Origin: Hydrogenophaga sp. SL48
Lineage (GTDB): Bacteria; Pseudomonadota; Gammaproteobacteria; Burkholderiales; Burkholderiaceae_C
Direction of reading: 5' to 3'
Length of the DNA stretch: 64,000 nucleotides
Assembly: GCF_021729865.1 (NCBI RefSeq)
Contig: NZ_CP063400.1
Coordinates: 3,162,001 to 3,226,000 of the forward strand
The notes below the pieces were generated by a model. That model worked only from the letters and a program-made list of their open reading frames with translations, was not told the origin of the DNA and searched no databases. Below, one piece after another: positions 55,769 through 64,000 of this stretch. The position numbers were made by a program, and so were the translations under genes. How positions within the stretch are numbered: position 1 is the stretch's first letter; every line of letters begins with the position of its first letter.

Positions 55769-57706
55769 ATGGCCATGGCATCCACCGTCTCCCTCTCGAT
55801 CAAGCTGATCCGCATCGGCGCCAGCCTGCTGGTCATCGCACTGGCCTCGATCGGCCTCACGCTCTGGGTGACCTGGCAACTGGAAGGCGGCGCCGCCGCG
55901 GTGAACGAAGCCGGACGCATGCGCATGCAGATCTGGCGCCTCAACAGCGCGGTGGCGGCACAGCGACCGGCCGGCGATATCCAGTCCCTGGTGTCCCAGT
56001 TCGATCAAAGCCTGGGCCTGCTGCGCCGCGGCGACCCGAGCCGCCCGCTGTTCGTGCCCTGGAACGATGAGGTGGGCCAGCAGTTCGTCACCGTCGAAGC
56101 GCTCTGGCAGAACCAGCGCCCGCTGTGGCGGGGCGAGGTGCCGCCCGACGCCGCGCGCTCGTTGCAGGCCGCGGGCGAGTTCGTCGATGCCATCGACCAC
56201 TTCGTGCTGGTGATCGAGAAGCAGCTCTCGGGCTACACCGCCATCCTCAACCTGTTCCAGTTCGTGATGATGGCGCTGGCCATCTGCAGCGCGGTGATCA
56301 TGCTCTACACCGGCTACCTCTATGTGATCAACCCGCTGGCGCACCTGCGCAAGGTGCTGGCGCGCGTGGAGGGGGGTGAATTCGGTACCCGCATCGACGT
56401 CGACACGCAGGACGAATTCGGTCAGGTGGCCGCCGGGTTCAACCGCATGGCCAGCACCCTGCAGTCACTCTACGAAGGGCTGGAGGCCAAGGTACAGGCC
56501 AAGACGCAGCGCATCGAGGCCCAGCGCGCCCGGCTGGAAGCGCTGTACGAAGTGAGCGCCTTTCTCGCGCAGGCCAACACCATCGAGGAGCTCACCCGCG
56601 GCTTTTCGCAACGGGTGCGCCAGGTCATGAAGGCCGACGCGGTCGCGGTGCGCTGGTCCGACGAAGCCAACCAGCGTTACCTGATGCTGGCGTCCGACTG
56701 CTTCCCGCAGGAGATGCAGGAGGAAGAGCGCAGCCTGCTGGCCGGCGCCTGCGCCTGTGGCAACCTGAAGCCCGACGCGCGCACCCGGGTCATTCCCATC
56801 CACAGCCACGATGATGCGCCCATGCGCCACTGCGCGCGCGCGGGCTATGAAAGCCTGGTGAGCGTGCCGGTGCGCCTGCAACAGCGGCTGATCGGCGAGA
56901 TCGACCTCTTCTTCCGCAGCGAGGTGCACCTCAACGCCGACGAAACCGAACTGCTCGACGCGCTCGCCAGCCACCTGGCCAGCGCGCTCGAAGGCCTGCG
57001 CGCCGCGGCGCTGGAGCGCGAGGCCGCGGTGGGCGAAGAACGCGCCCTGATCGCGCGCGAGCTGCACGACTCGATCGCCCAGTCGCTCGCCTTCCTCAAG
57101 ATCCAGGCCGGCCTGCTGCGCGGCGCGGTGCAGAAGCAGCAGCCGGACAAGGTGAGCTCCACACTGGACGAACTGGATGCCGGGCTGAAGGAAAGCATCA
57201 ACGACGTTCGCGAGCTGCTGGTGCACTTCCGCACCCGCACCAACACCGACGACATCGAGGCCGCGCTGCAGGAAACGCTGCAGAAGTTCCAGCACCAGAC
57301 CGGCCTGCCCACGCGCCTGCAGCTTGAGGGGCAGGGCCTGCCCCTGCCGCCCGATGTGCAGGTGCAGGTGTTGCATGTGCTGCAGGAAGCGCTGTCCAAC
57401 GTGCGCAAGCACGCGGGTGCCAGCCACGTCAGCCTCGACGTGCACAAGGCCGAGCGCTGGCGTTTTGCCGTGCGCGACAATGGCGCCGGCTTCGACACCC
57501 GCCAGCAGCGCAGCGAGAACCACGTTGGCATGAAGATCATGCGCGAGCGCGCCGAACGCATCGGTGCCAGCGTCGAGCTGGTGTCCAGCCCCGGCCAGGG
57601 CACCACGGTGACCCTGACCCTGCCCCCGTACCCGGTGAGCGGCCGTGGCATCGGCACGCTGGGCCTGAACCTGCAAGAACTGTCCGAGACCCTGCCCGCC
57701 CCATGA
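55769..57706 (+). CDS. narX: nitrate/nitrite sensor histidine kinase NarX
   Basis: 645 residues. Membrane helix about 12-34, periplasmic sensor with the P-box NEAGRMRMQIWRL near 46-58, second membrane helix about 165-188, HAMP domain, a GAF-like region with cysteines (SDCFPQEM...ACACGN...MRHCARAGY) and a HisKA_3 kinase core (ARELHDSIAQSLAFLKIQ; phospho-acceptor His near 432). The HATPase part has NVRKHAGASHV and DNGAGFD. It overlaps narL by 4 bp. Confidence 0.93.
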   Translation: MAMASTVSLSIKLIRIGASLLVIALASIGLTLWVTWQLEGGAAAVNEAGRMRMQIWRLNSAVAAQRPAGDIQSLVSQFDQSLGLLRRGDPSRPLFVPWNDEVGQQFVTVEALWQNQRPLWRGEVPPDAARSLQAAGEFVDAIDHFVLVIEKQLSGYTAILNLFQFVMMALAICSAVIMLYTGYLYVINPLAHLRKVLARVEGGEFGTRIDVDTQDEFGQVAAGFNRMASTLQSLYEGLEAKVQAKTQRIEAQRARLEALYEVSAFLAQANTIEELTRGFSQRVRQVMKADAVAVRWSDEANQRYLMLASDCFPQEMQEEERSLLAGACACGNLKPDARTRVIPIHSHDDAPMRHCARAGYESLVSVPVRLQQRLIGEIDLFFRSEVHLNADETELLDALASHLASALEGLRAAALEREAAVGEERALIARELHDSIAQSLAFLKIQAGLLRGAVQKQQPDKVSSTLDELDAGLKESINDVRELLVHFRTRTNTDDIEAALQETLQKFQHQTGLPTRLQLEGQGLPLPPDVQVQVLHVLQEALSNVRKHAGASHVSLDVHKAERWRFAVRDNGAGFDTRQQRSENHVGMKIMRERAERIGASVELVSSPGQGTTVTLTLPPYPVSGRGIGTLGLNLQELSETLPAP

Positions 57707-58389
57707 CCCAAGCCCCCGCGCCCCGCATCCAGCTGCTGCTGGTCGACGACCACAACCTGTTCCGCCGCGGCCTGCGGGCCCTGCTGTCGCAGGACGAGCG
57801 CTTCGAGGTGGTCTGCGAGGCGGGCGACATCGGCGAGGCCCTGCGCTGCCTGGCGCAGGCGCCCAGGCCCGATGTGATCCTGCTCGACAACCACCTGCCC
57901 GGTGTGCGCGGGGTGGACGCCATCCCCGCCCTGAAAGACGCCGCGCCGGGCACGCGCATCCTGATGCTCACCGTGAGCGAAAACGAAAACGACCTGGCCG
58001 CCGCCCTGCGCGCCGGTGCCGATGGCTACCTGCTCAAGACGGTGGAGTCCGACCACCTGGGCGACACCATCGTCAAGGTGCTCGACGGTGAATCGGTGAT
58101 CAGCCCCGAGATGCTCACCAAGCTGGTCTCGGTGTTCCGCGCCCGCCCGGCCGAGAGCGCGCCGGCCCCCCTGGAACCGGTCAGCGGCCCGTCACCGGAC
58201 CTGCTCTCGCCGCGCGAGCGCGAGATCCTGCTGCTGATCGCACGCGGCGACAGCAACAAGTTGATCGCGCGCGCGCTCGACATCGCCGAGACCACGGTGA
58301 AGATCCATGTGCAGCACATCCTGCGCAAGCTCGGCCTGAGTTCGCGGGTGCAGGCCGCCGTGTTCGCGACGAACCACGGAATGGTTTAG
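57703..58389 (+). CDS. narL: nitrate/nitrite response regulator NarL
   Basis: 228 residues. Receiver domain with LLLVDDHNLFRRGLRALL at the start and the phospho-acceptor Asp in VILLDNHLPG, and a LuxR-type HTH (LSPREREILLLIARGDSNKLIARALDIAETTVKIHVQHILRKL). Start codon overlaps the narX stop (ATGA). It likely controls the narK-narK-narG genes that follow. Confidence 0.93.
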   Translation: MTQAPAPRIQLLLVDDHNLFRRGLRALLSQDERFEVVCEAGDIGEALRCLAQAPRPDVILLDNHLPGVRGVDAIPALKDAAPGTRILMLTVSENENDLAAALRAGADGYLLKTVESDHLGDTIVKVLDGESVISPEMLTKLVSVFRARPAESAPAPLEPVSGPSPDLLSPREREILLLIARGDSNKLIARALDIAETTVKIHVQHILRKLGLSSRVQAAVFATNHGMV

Positions 58390-58470
58390 CCCACCCCCGC
58401 AGCGCTTCGCGCCCCCCTCAAGGGGGCGCCAGCAGCAGCCCGGCAAAGCCGGTTCCGCGCTGGCCTGGGC
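58389..58470. repeat. GC-rich palindromic mosaic repeat
   Basis: Blocks gcagcgcttcgcgccccc, cctcaagggggcgcc and cccggcaaagccggttccgc follow the narL stop codon. The rest of the gap to narK1 (58471-58693) holds the FNR box and no gene. Confidence 0.75.
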
Positions 58471-58530
58471 CTTGGGTCACTTCATGCGCTGCGGGTCGCA
58501 CGCCGGCGGGTTGAGATGGTGGAGATCCAC

Positions 58531-58544
58531 TTGATCCAGATCAA
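58531..58544. promoter_or_regulatory. perfect FNR/ANR box upstream of the nar transporter genes
   Basis: TTGATCCAGATCAA fits the TTGAT-N4-ATCAA consensus without mismatch. It lies 150 bp upstream of the first NarK start, so induction of the narK-narG operon under oxygen limitation is expected. Confidence 0.82.
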
Positions 58545-58693
58545 ACCGGGTTGATTCCGGCCCCGGGGTAGTTCTTCCGAACGATGGCCGCTGTGGCGGC
58601 CATCGTCCTTCTGCTGCTGGCCGGGCACCCTCCGGCGGATGTTCGGCGCGGGGGAAACACCGGACAGTCATGCCATGTCTCTGGAGAAAGAAC

Positions 58694-59962
58694 ATGGCCT
58701 CTGAACTTCGCAACGAAAGAAAAGCCTGGTCGGTCCTGATCGTCAGCACGCTGGCCTTCACCGTGTGTTTCATGGTGTGGATGATGTTTGGCGTCATCGG
58801 CATCCCGATCAAGAAAGCGCTCGACCTCAATTCCACCCAGTTCGGCCTGCTGATGGCCACGCCGGTGCTCACCGGCTCGCTGGTGCGGGTGCCGCTGGGC
58901 ATCTGGACCGACCGCTACGGCGGCCGCATCGTGATGGCCATCCTGATGGCGCTCACCGTCCCAGCGATCTGGATGATGAGCTACGCCACCGCCTACTGGC
59001 ACTTCCTCACCATCGGCCTGTTTGTGGGCCTGGCGGGCGGCTCCTTCTCGGTCGGCACGCCCTATGTGGCACGCTGGTTCCCCAAGAACCGCCAGGGCAT
59101 GGCCATGGGCGTGTACGGCGCGGGCAACTCGGGCGCGGCGGTCAACAAGTTCGTCGCACCCGTGCTGCTGGTGGCCTTCGGCTGGACCATGGTGCCGCAG
59201 GTCTACGCGGCCATCATGCTGGGCACCGTGATCCTGTTCTGGCTCTTCAGCCACAGCGACCCGTCGCACCTGGTGCCGAGCAACGTGAAATTCACCGACC
59301 AGCTCAAGGCGCTGAAAGACCCCAAGGTCATCAAGTACTGCCAGTACTACAGCATCGTGTTCGGTGGCTACGTGGCGCTCTCGCTCTGGATGGTGCAATA
59401 CTACGTGGGTGAATTCGGCCTGGACATCCGTGTGGCCGCCCTGCTCGCGGCCTGCTTCTCGCTGCCCGGCGGTGTGCTTCGCGCCATCGGCGGCATCCTC
59501 TCGGACAAGTTCGGCGCGCACAAGGTCACCTGGTGGGTGATGTGGGTGAGCTGGATCTGCCTGTTCCTGCTGAGCTACCCGCAGACCGATTTCACCATCG
59601 CCACCGTGGACGGCCCCAAGACCTTCCACATCGGCCTCAATGTCTACATGTTCACTGGCCTGATGTTCATCCTGGGCATCGCCTGGGCCTTCGGCAAGGC
59701 CAGCGTCTTCAAGTACATCAGCGACGACTACCCGAAAAACATCGGCGCCATCAGCGGCATCGTCGGCCTGGCCGGCGGCATGGGCGGCTTCATCCTGCCC
59801 ATCATGTTCGGCGCACTGATGGACCTCACCGGCATCCGCTCCAGCGCCTTCATGCTGATGTATGGCGTGGTCTGGGTCTCGCTCATCTGGATGTACTGGA
59901 CCGAGGTGCGCAAGGCCCAGGTCATGGGCGCCGATGCCAAATCCTTTTCCCTTCAAAACTGA
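58694..59962 (+). CDS. narK1: nitrate/nitrite transporter, NarK1 type
   Basis: 422 residues, 12 membrane helices, nitrate/nitrite porter family of the MFS. The nitrate-signature motif in helix 5 is recognisable as GLAGGSFSVGTPYVARWFP, and a second one in helix 11 as GIVGLAGGMGGFILPIMFG. In organisms with a NarK1-NarK2 pair, NarK1 is usually the nitrate:proton symporter. The start at 58694 has ggag 7 bp before it. First gene of the nar operon. Confidence 0.9.
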   Translation: MASELRNERKAWSVLIVSTLAFTVCFMVWMMFGVIGIPIKKALDLNSTQFGLLMATPVLTGSLVRVPLGIWTDRYGGRIVMAILMALTVPAIWMMSYATAYWHFLTIGLFVGLAGGSFSVGTPYVARWFPKNRQGMAMGVYGAGNSGAAVNKFVAPVLLVAFGWTMVPQVYAAIMLGTVILFWLFSHSDPSHLVPSNVKFTDQLKALKDPKVIKYCQYYSIVFGGYVALSLWMVQYYVGEFGLDIRVAALLAACFSLPGGVLRAIGGILSDKFGAHKVTWWVMWVSWICLFLLSYPQTDFTIATVDGPKTFHIGLNVYMFTGLMFILGIAWAFGKASVFKYISDDYPKNIGAISGIVGLAGGMGGFILPIMFGALMDLTGIRSSAFMLMYGVVWVSLIWMYWTEVRKAQVMGADAKSFSLQN

Positions 59963-59986
59963 GCCGGCAACGGCCAGGAACCCACC

Positions 59987-61615
59987 ATGAACACCCCCAC
60001 ACACAGCGGTGCCGACATCCAGGACTGGCGCCCCGAGGACGACAAATTCTGGGCCAGCACGGGCAGCCGCATCGCCTACCGCAACCTCTGGATCTCGGTG
60101 CCCGCACTGCTGTGCGGCTTCGCGGTCTGGGGCATGTGGGGCATCATCACCGTGCAGATGCTCAACCTGGGTTTCCCCTTCACCCAGGCCGAACTCTTCA
60201 CGCTGACCGCCATCTCGGGCATCTCGGGTGCCACCATGCGCATCCCGGCGTCGTTCCTGGTGCGCCTGGCCGGCGGCCGCAACACCATCTTCCTCACCAC
60301 CGCCATGCTGCTGGCCCCGGCCATCGGCACCGGCGTGGCGCTGCAGCACCCCGAGTGGCCGCTGTGGGTGTTCCAGCTGCTCGCGCTGTGGTCGGGTGTG
60401 GGTGGCGGCAATTTCGCCTCCTCCATGTCCAACATCAGCACCTTCTTCCCGAAGCGGCTGCAGGGCACCGCGCTGGGCCTGAACGCCGGCCTGGGCAACT
60501 TCGGTGTGACGACGATGCAGATCGTGATCCCGCTGGTGATGACCCTGCCGCTGCTCGGCGCCTTCGGCGGTGAGCCCATGACGCTGGTGAAAGACAGCGG
60601 CTGGATCTTCGGCAAGATCGCCGCCGGCACGCCCACCTGGATCCAGAACGCCGGCTTCGCCTGGGTGATCTCGCTGGTGCCACTGTCGATCCTGGCCTGG
60701 TTCGGCATGAACAACCTGAAGACCGTGTCGCCCGACACCGGCAACCCCTTCGTCGCGTTCGCCAAGGTCACGTACCTGTACACGCTGGCCTTCATCCCGG
60801 CCATCTTCATGCTCTGGCTGTACCTGCCAGCGCCCACCGGTCTCGGCATCCTGAACATGTGGATCGCGATCCCGCTGGACATCATCCTCGCCCTGCTCAT
60901 GATGCGCGTGGCCGCCTTCGGCGCCATGAAGGAAAACGTCTCCAAGCAGTTCGCGATCTTCCGCAACAAGCACACCTGGTCGCTCACCGCGCTGTACATC
61001 GTCACCTTCGGTTCCTTCATCGGCTTCTCGATGGTGCTGCCGCTGGCCATCACGGTGATCTTCGGCTTCCAACACATCCCCGATGCCGCCGGTGTCATGA
61101 CGCACACGCTGAAGAACCCGAACGCGCCCTCGGCCCTGACCTACGCCTGGATCGGTCCCTTCGTCGGCGCCGCCGTGCGCCCCATCGGCGGCTGGATCTC
61201 CGACAAGGTCGGCGGCTCCATCGTCACCCAGATCATCTCGGCCGTGATGGTGATCGCGTCCGGCGCGGTGGGCTACGTGATGATGCAGGCCTACGGCTCG
61301 GCCACGCCTGAGCAGTACTTCCCCGCCTTCATCGGCCTGTTCATCGTGCTGTTCTTCGCCAGCGGTGTCGGCAACGGTTCGACCTTCCGCACCATCGGCG
61401 TCATCTTCGACCGCCAGCAGGCCGGCCCCGTGCTGGGCTGGACCTCGGCCGTCGCTGCCTACGGCGCCTTCATCGCGCCGGTGGTGATCGGCGCGCAGAT
61501 CAAGGCCGGTACACCGCAGTTCGCCATGTACGGCTTCGCCATCTTCTACGCCGTCTGTCTGGTCCTCAACTGGTGGTTCTATCTGCGCGCGGGTGCGGAG
61601 ATCAAGAACCCATGA
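59987..61615 (+). CDS. narK2: nitrate/nitrite transporter, NarK2 type
   Basis: 542 residues, nitrate/nitrite porter family, longer than NarK1. GLWSGVGGGNFASSMSNISTFFPKRLQGTALGLNAGLGNFG (in part) carries the first nitrate signature, and a second glycine-rich segment is in FFASGVGNGSTFRTIGVIF. NarK2-type proteins exchange nitrate for nitrite. The central insert with extra helices accounts for the length. 24 bp after NarK1 and before narG, so import, export and reduction are encoded together. Confidence 0.9.
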   Translation: MNTPTHSGADIQDWRPEDDKFWASTGSRIAYRNLWISVPALLCGFAVWGMWGIITVQMLNLGFPFTQAELFTLTAISGISGATMRIPASFLVRLAGGRNTIFLTTAMLLAPAIGTGVALQHPEWPLWVFQLLALWSGVGGGNFASSMSNISTFFPKRLQGTALGLNAGLGNFGVTTMQIVIPLVMTLPLLGAFGGEPMTLVKDSGWIFGKIAAGTPTWIQNAGFAWVISLVPLSILAWFGMNNLKTVSPDTGNPFVAFAKVTYLYTLAFIPAIFMLWLYLPAPTGLGILNMWIAIPLDIILALLMMRVAAFGAMKENVSKQFAIFRNKHTWSLTALYIVTFGSFIGFSMVLPLAITVIFGFQHIPDAAGVMTHTLKNPNAPSALTYAWIGPFVGAAVRPIGGWISDKVGGSIVTQIISAVMVIASGAVGYVMMQAYGSATPEQYFPAFIGLFIVLFFASGVGNGSTFRTIGVIFDRQQAGPVLGWTSAVAAYGAFIAPVVIGAQIKAGTPQFAMYGFAIFYAVCLVLNWWFYLRAGAEIKNP

Positions 61616-61979
61616 ATTCAGTTCGTTCCATGGTTGCCTCGGGACTCAGGACGGCGTGGCACTCCGCTTCGTCCGTGTCCCCCGCCCTTCGGGCTCCTCC
61701 TTTTACCTACCGAAGCGGAGCACCACGCCGTCCTGAGTCTGCGAGCGAAGTCGGCGCGCAGATGTCTTCGCTCAGTGCGCACAGGCGCGCGGGCAGCCGA
61801 GGGCAGTGGGGTGAATGGTGCAGTGAGGTAAAGGAGGAGGCCGCCGGCCGGGGGACACGAACGGAACCGTTCACCCCACTGCCCTCGGCCCCCACAAAAG
61901 CAGGCCTGCAACCCGAGCCGAACCAACAACCGAATAAGAAGCCAATGACCCCAACCACACACACCAACCGGAGCGCCCC
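61616..61979. repeat. 364-bp gap with two inverted repeats before narG
   Basis: No gene. The first inverted repeat has 28-bp arms (61644-61671 and 61711-61738) with two mismatches; the second has 23-bp arms (61797-61819 and 61866-61888) with one mismatch. The rest is repeat-like sequence and, near 61969-61975, a ccggag ribosome-binding site for narG. A strong fold here could separate expression of the transporters from that of the reductase. Confidence 0.75.
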
Positions 61980-64000
61980 ATGAGCCACTTTCTGGACCGA
62001 TTGACCCACTTCACCCTGCCCAAGGAAGCCTTCTCGGGCAACCACGGCCTGACGACCAACGAAGACCGCACCTGGGAAGACAGCTACCGCAACCGCTGGG
62101 CCCACGACAAGATCGTGCGCAGCACCCACGGCGTGAACTGCACAGGCTCCTGCTCGTGGAAGATCTACGTCAAGGGCGGCATCGTCACCTGGGAAACCCA
62201 GCAGACCGACTACCCGCGCACCCGCTGGGACATGCCCAACCACGAGCCGCGCGGCTGCGCGCGTGGGGCCTCGTACAGCTGGTACCTGTATTCCGCCAAC
62301 CGTGTGAAGTACCCCATGGTGCGCGGCCGCCTGCTCGAACGCTGGCGCGCTGCGCTCAAGGTGAGCAAGAGCCCGGTGGACGCCTGGGCGCTGATCCAGC
62401 AGGACGCCAACGCCCGTCGCGACTACCAGCAGGTGCGTGGCATGGGTGGCTTCGTGCGCAGCACCTGGGACGAGGTCAACCAGCTCATCGCCGCGGCCAA
62501 CGTCTACACCATCAAGCAGCACGGCGCCGACCGCATCATCGGCTTCTCGCCCATCCCCGCCATGTCCATGGTGAGCTACGCCGCCGGCTCGCGCTACCTG
62601 TCGCTGATTGGCGGCGTGTGCATGAGCTTCTACGACTGGTACTGCGACCTGCCGCCCGCCAGCCCGCAGGTCTGGGGTGAACAGACCGACGTGCCCGAAT
62701 CGGCCGACTGGTACAACAGCTCGTTCATCATCGCCTGGGGTTCCAACGTGCCCCAGACCCGCACGCCCGACGCCCACTTCTTCACCGAGGTGCGCTACAA
62801 GGGCACCAAGACGGTGGCGGTCACGCCCGACTATTCCGAAGTCGCCAAACTCTCCGACCTCTGGCTGCACCCCAAGCAGGGCACCGACGCCGCGCTCGCC
62901 ATGGCCATGGGCCATGTGGCGCTCAAAGAGTTCTACTTCCCCGACGGCGGCAAGCAGCGCTCCAGCTATTTCGACGACTACGCCCGCCGCTACACCGACC
63001 TTCCGTTGCTGGTGATGCTGAAGGAACACACCCTGCCCGACGGCACGGTGACCATGGTGCCCGACCGTTACCTGCGCGCCAGCGACTTCAACGGCAAGAT
63101 GGGCCAGAAGAGCAACCCCGAGTGGAAGACCGTGGCCTTCGACACCGACGGCAAGGCGGTGCTGCCCAACGGCTCCATCGGCTTCCGCTGGGGTGAGCCC
63201 GGCCGCGAAGACGAAGGCAAGTGGAACCTGGAGTCCAAGGAAGCGCGCGGCAACACCGACGTGAAGCTCAAGCTGTCGGTGATCGAAGACGGTGAGCAGG
63301 AACACCAGGTGGTGGACGTCGGCTTCCCGTACTTCGGCGGCAACGCCACCCCCCACTTCACCGCCAACGCGCAGAACGGCGAGATCAACCACGCCAAGGT
63401 ACCGGCCGTGCGCCTGCGCCTGGGCAAGGCCGGTGACGAGCGTTACGCCATGGTGGCCACCGTGTTCGACCTGCAGGTCGCGCAGTACGGCATCGACCGC
63501 GGTCTGGGCAGTGGTGCCAAGAACTTCGATGACAACGCCGCCTACACCCCGGCCTGGCAGGAAAGCATCACCGGCGTGCCACGCGACCAGGTCATCACCG
63601 TCGCGCGCCAGTTCGCCGACAACGCCGACAAGACGCACGGCAAGTCCATGGTGATCATCGGCGCGGCCATGAACCACTGGTACCACGCCGACATGAACTA
63701 CCGCGGCGTCATCAACCTCCTGATGATGTGTGGCTGCATCGGCCAGAGCGGCGGCGGCTGGGCGCACTACGTGGGCCAGGAAAAGCTGCGCCCGCAAACC
63801 GGCTGGGTGCCGCTGGCATTTGCCACCGACTGGGTGCGCCCTCCGCGCCAGATGAACAGCACCAGCTTCTTCTACGCCCACACCGACCAGTGGCGCTACG
63901 AGAAGCTCGGCATGGAAGAGATCGTGTCGCCCACGCTGAGCGCTGCCGACAAGGCCGCCTTCAGCGGCAGCATGATCGACTTCAACGTGCGCGCCGAGCG
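61980..64000 (+). CDS. narG: respiratory nitrate reductase alpha subunit (partial, 3' end outside the window)
   Basis: 673 residues are in the window, of about 1240 in the family. The FS0 [4Fe-4S] site is H50, C54, C58 (HGVNCTGSCSW) and C93. The molybdenum ligand is D223 in YDWYCDLPPASPQ, as in E. coli NarG D222. Further conserved blocks are IIAWGSNVPQTRTPDAHF and NLLMMCGCIGQSGGGWAHYVGQEK. It reduces nitrate to nitrite on the cytoplasmic side, drawing electrons from quinol through NarH and NarI. ATG at 61980 is 6 bp after ccggag. narHJI are expected just beyond the window. Confidence 0.96.
   Translation, partial: MSHFLDRLTHFTLPKEAFSGNHGLTTNEDRTWEDSYRNRWAHDKIVRSTHGVNCTGSCSWKIYVKGGIVTWETQQTDYPRTRWDMPNHEPRGCARGASYSWYLYSANRVKYPMVRGRLLERWRAALKVSKSPVDAWALIQQDANARRDYQQVRGMGGFVRSTWDEVNQLIAAANVYTIKQHGADRIIGFSPIPAMSMVSYAAGSRYLSLIGGVCMSFYDWYCDLPPASPQVWGEQTDVPESADWYNSSFIIAWGSNVPQTRTPDAHFFTEVRYKGTKTVAVTPDYSEVAKLSDLWLHPKQGTDAALAMAMGHVALKEFYFPDGGKQRSSYFDDYARRYTDLPLLVMLKEHTLPDGTVTMVPDRYLRASDFNGKMGQKSNPEWKTVAFDTDGKAVLPNGSIGFRWGEPGREDEGKWNLESKEARGNTDVKLKLSVIEDGEQEHQVVDVGFPYFGGNATPHFTANAQNGEINHAKVPAVRLRLGKAGDERYAMVATVFDLQVAQYGIDRGLGSGAKNFDDNAAYTPAWQESITGVPRDQVITVARQFADNADKTHGKSMVIIGAAMNHWYHADMNYRGVINLLMMCGCIGQSGGGWAHYVGQEKLRPQTGWVPLAFATDWVRPPRQMNSTSFFYAHTDQWRYEKLGMEEIVSPTLSAADKAAFSGSMIDFNVRAE

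Noticed and set aside
58541..61105. Open frame of about 850 codons on the minus strand opposite both narK genes
   Set aside because: Antisense shadow of membrane transporters; low-complexity His/Asp/Gln sequence and no start context.
61573..61979. Plus-strand frame of 136 codons between narK2 and narG
   Set aside because: It consists of the two inverted repeats and reads as low-complexity Ser/Arg/Pro sequence.

Overview
The window is GC-rich chromosomal DNA from a beta-proteobacterium. Gene content and order point to the Comamonadaceae, most like a facultatively chemolithoautotrophic genus such as Hydrogenophaga; this assignment is inferred from Calvin-cycle, Sox, cyo/RegBA and Nar loci and was not tested by any search. 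No rRNA, tRNA or CRISPR array was recognised.

Layout. 1-2383: 3' part of an RND efflux permease gene broken by a frameshift. 2441-5715: a DUF2798 membrane protein and a two-subunit molybdenum hydroxylase of the isoquinoline-oxidoreductase type. 5.9-7.0 kb: a diverged SDR gene and a C-terminal remnant of a GreA/GreB-family gene. 7.0-9.7 kb: AraC regulator, SDR, GNAT acetyltransferase and YjbR-like protein. 9.9-15.3 kb: an accessory island of visibly lower GC, with an OLD-family nuclease and a UvrD-type helicase (Gabija-like anti-phage pair) plus a convergent 61-codon helical ORF, bracketed by two diverged direct repeats of about 105 bp. 15.6-22.3 kb: TerB-like protein, PQQ-type sugar dehydrogenase, NnrU, LRR-kinase, an outer-membrane protein, a DUF2975/XRE pair and a divergent lipoprotein.

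22.4-30.7 kb: respiratory block on the minus strand, cyoABCD, surf1 and the redox two-component pair regB-regA, then a divergent MFS transporter. 30.7-40.7 kb: sulfur oxidation, with soxCD, a c-type cytochrome and soxYZAXB on the minus strand, and a divergent flavocytochrome c sulfide dehydrogenase set with a cytochrome c4. 41.1-52.2 kb: Calvin-cycle operon cbbY-E-F-P-T-Z-G-K-A reading away from divergent cbbR, without RuBisCO. 52.2-55.6 kb: nitric-oxide response (RIC/YtfE protein, NsrR) and the oxidase-assembly protein CcoG; two similar NsrR-like palindromes lie upstream of these genes. 55.8-64.0 kb: narX-narL, two NarK-type transporters behind a perfect FNR box, and the start of narG, which runs off the window.

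Together the core genes describe a lithoautotroph that oxidises reduced sulfur, passes electrons to a quinol oxidase or to nitrate, fixes CO2 through the Calvin cycle, and handles NO. A family of short GC-rich palindromic mosaic repeats sits in many gene gaps; in two places it has become part of coding frames (start of soxD, end of rpe).
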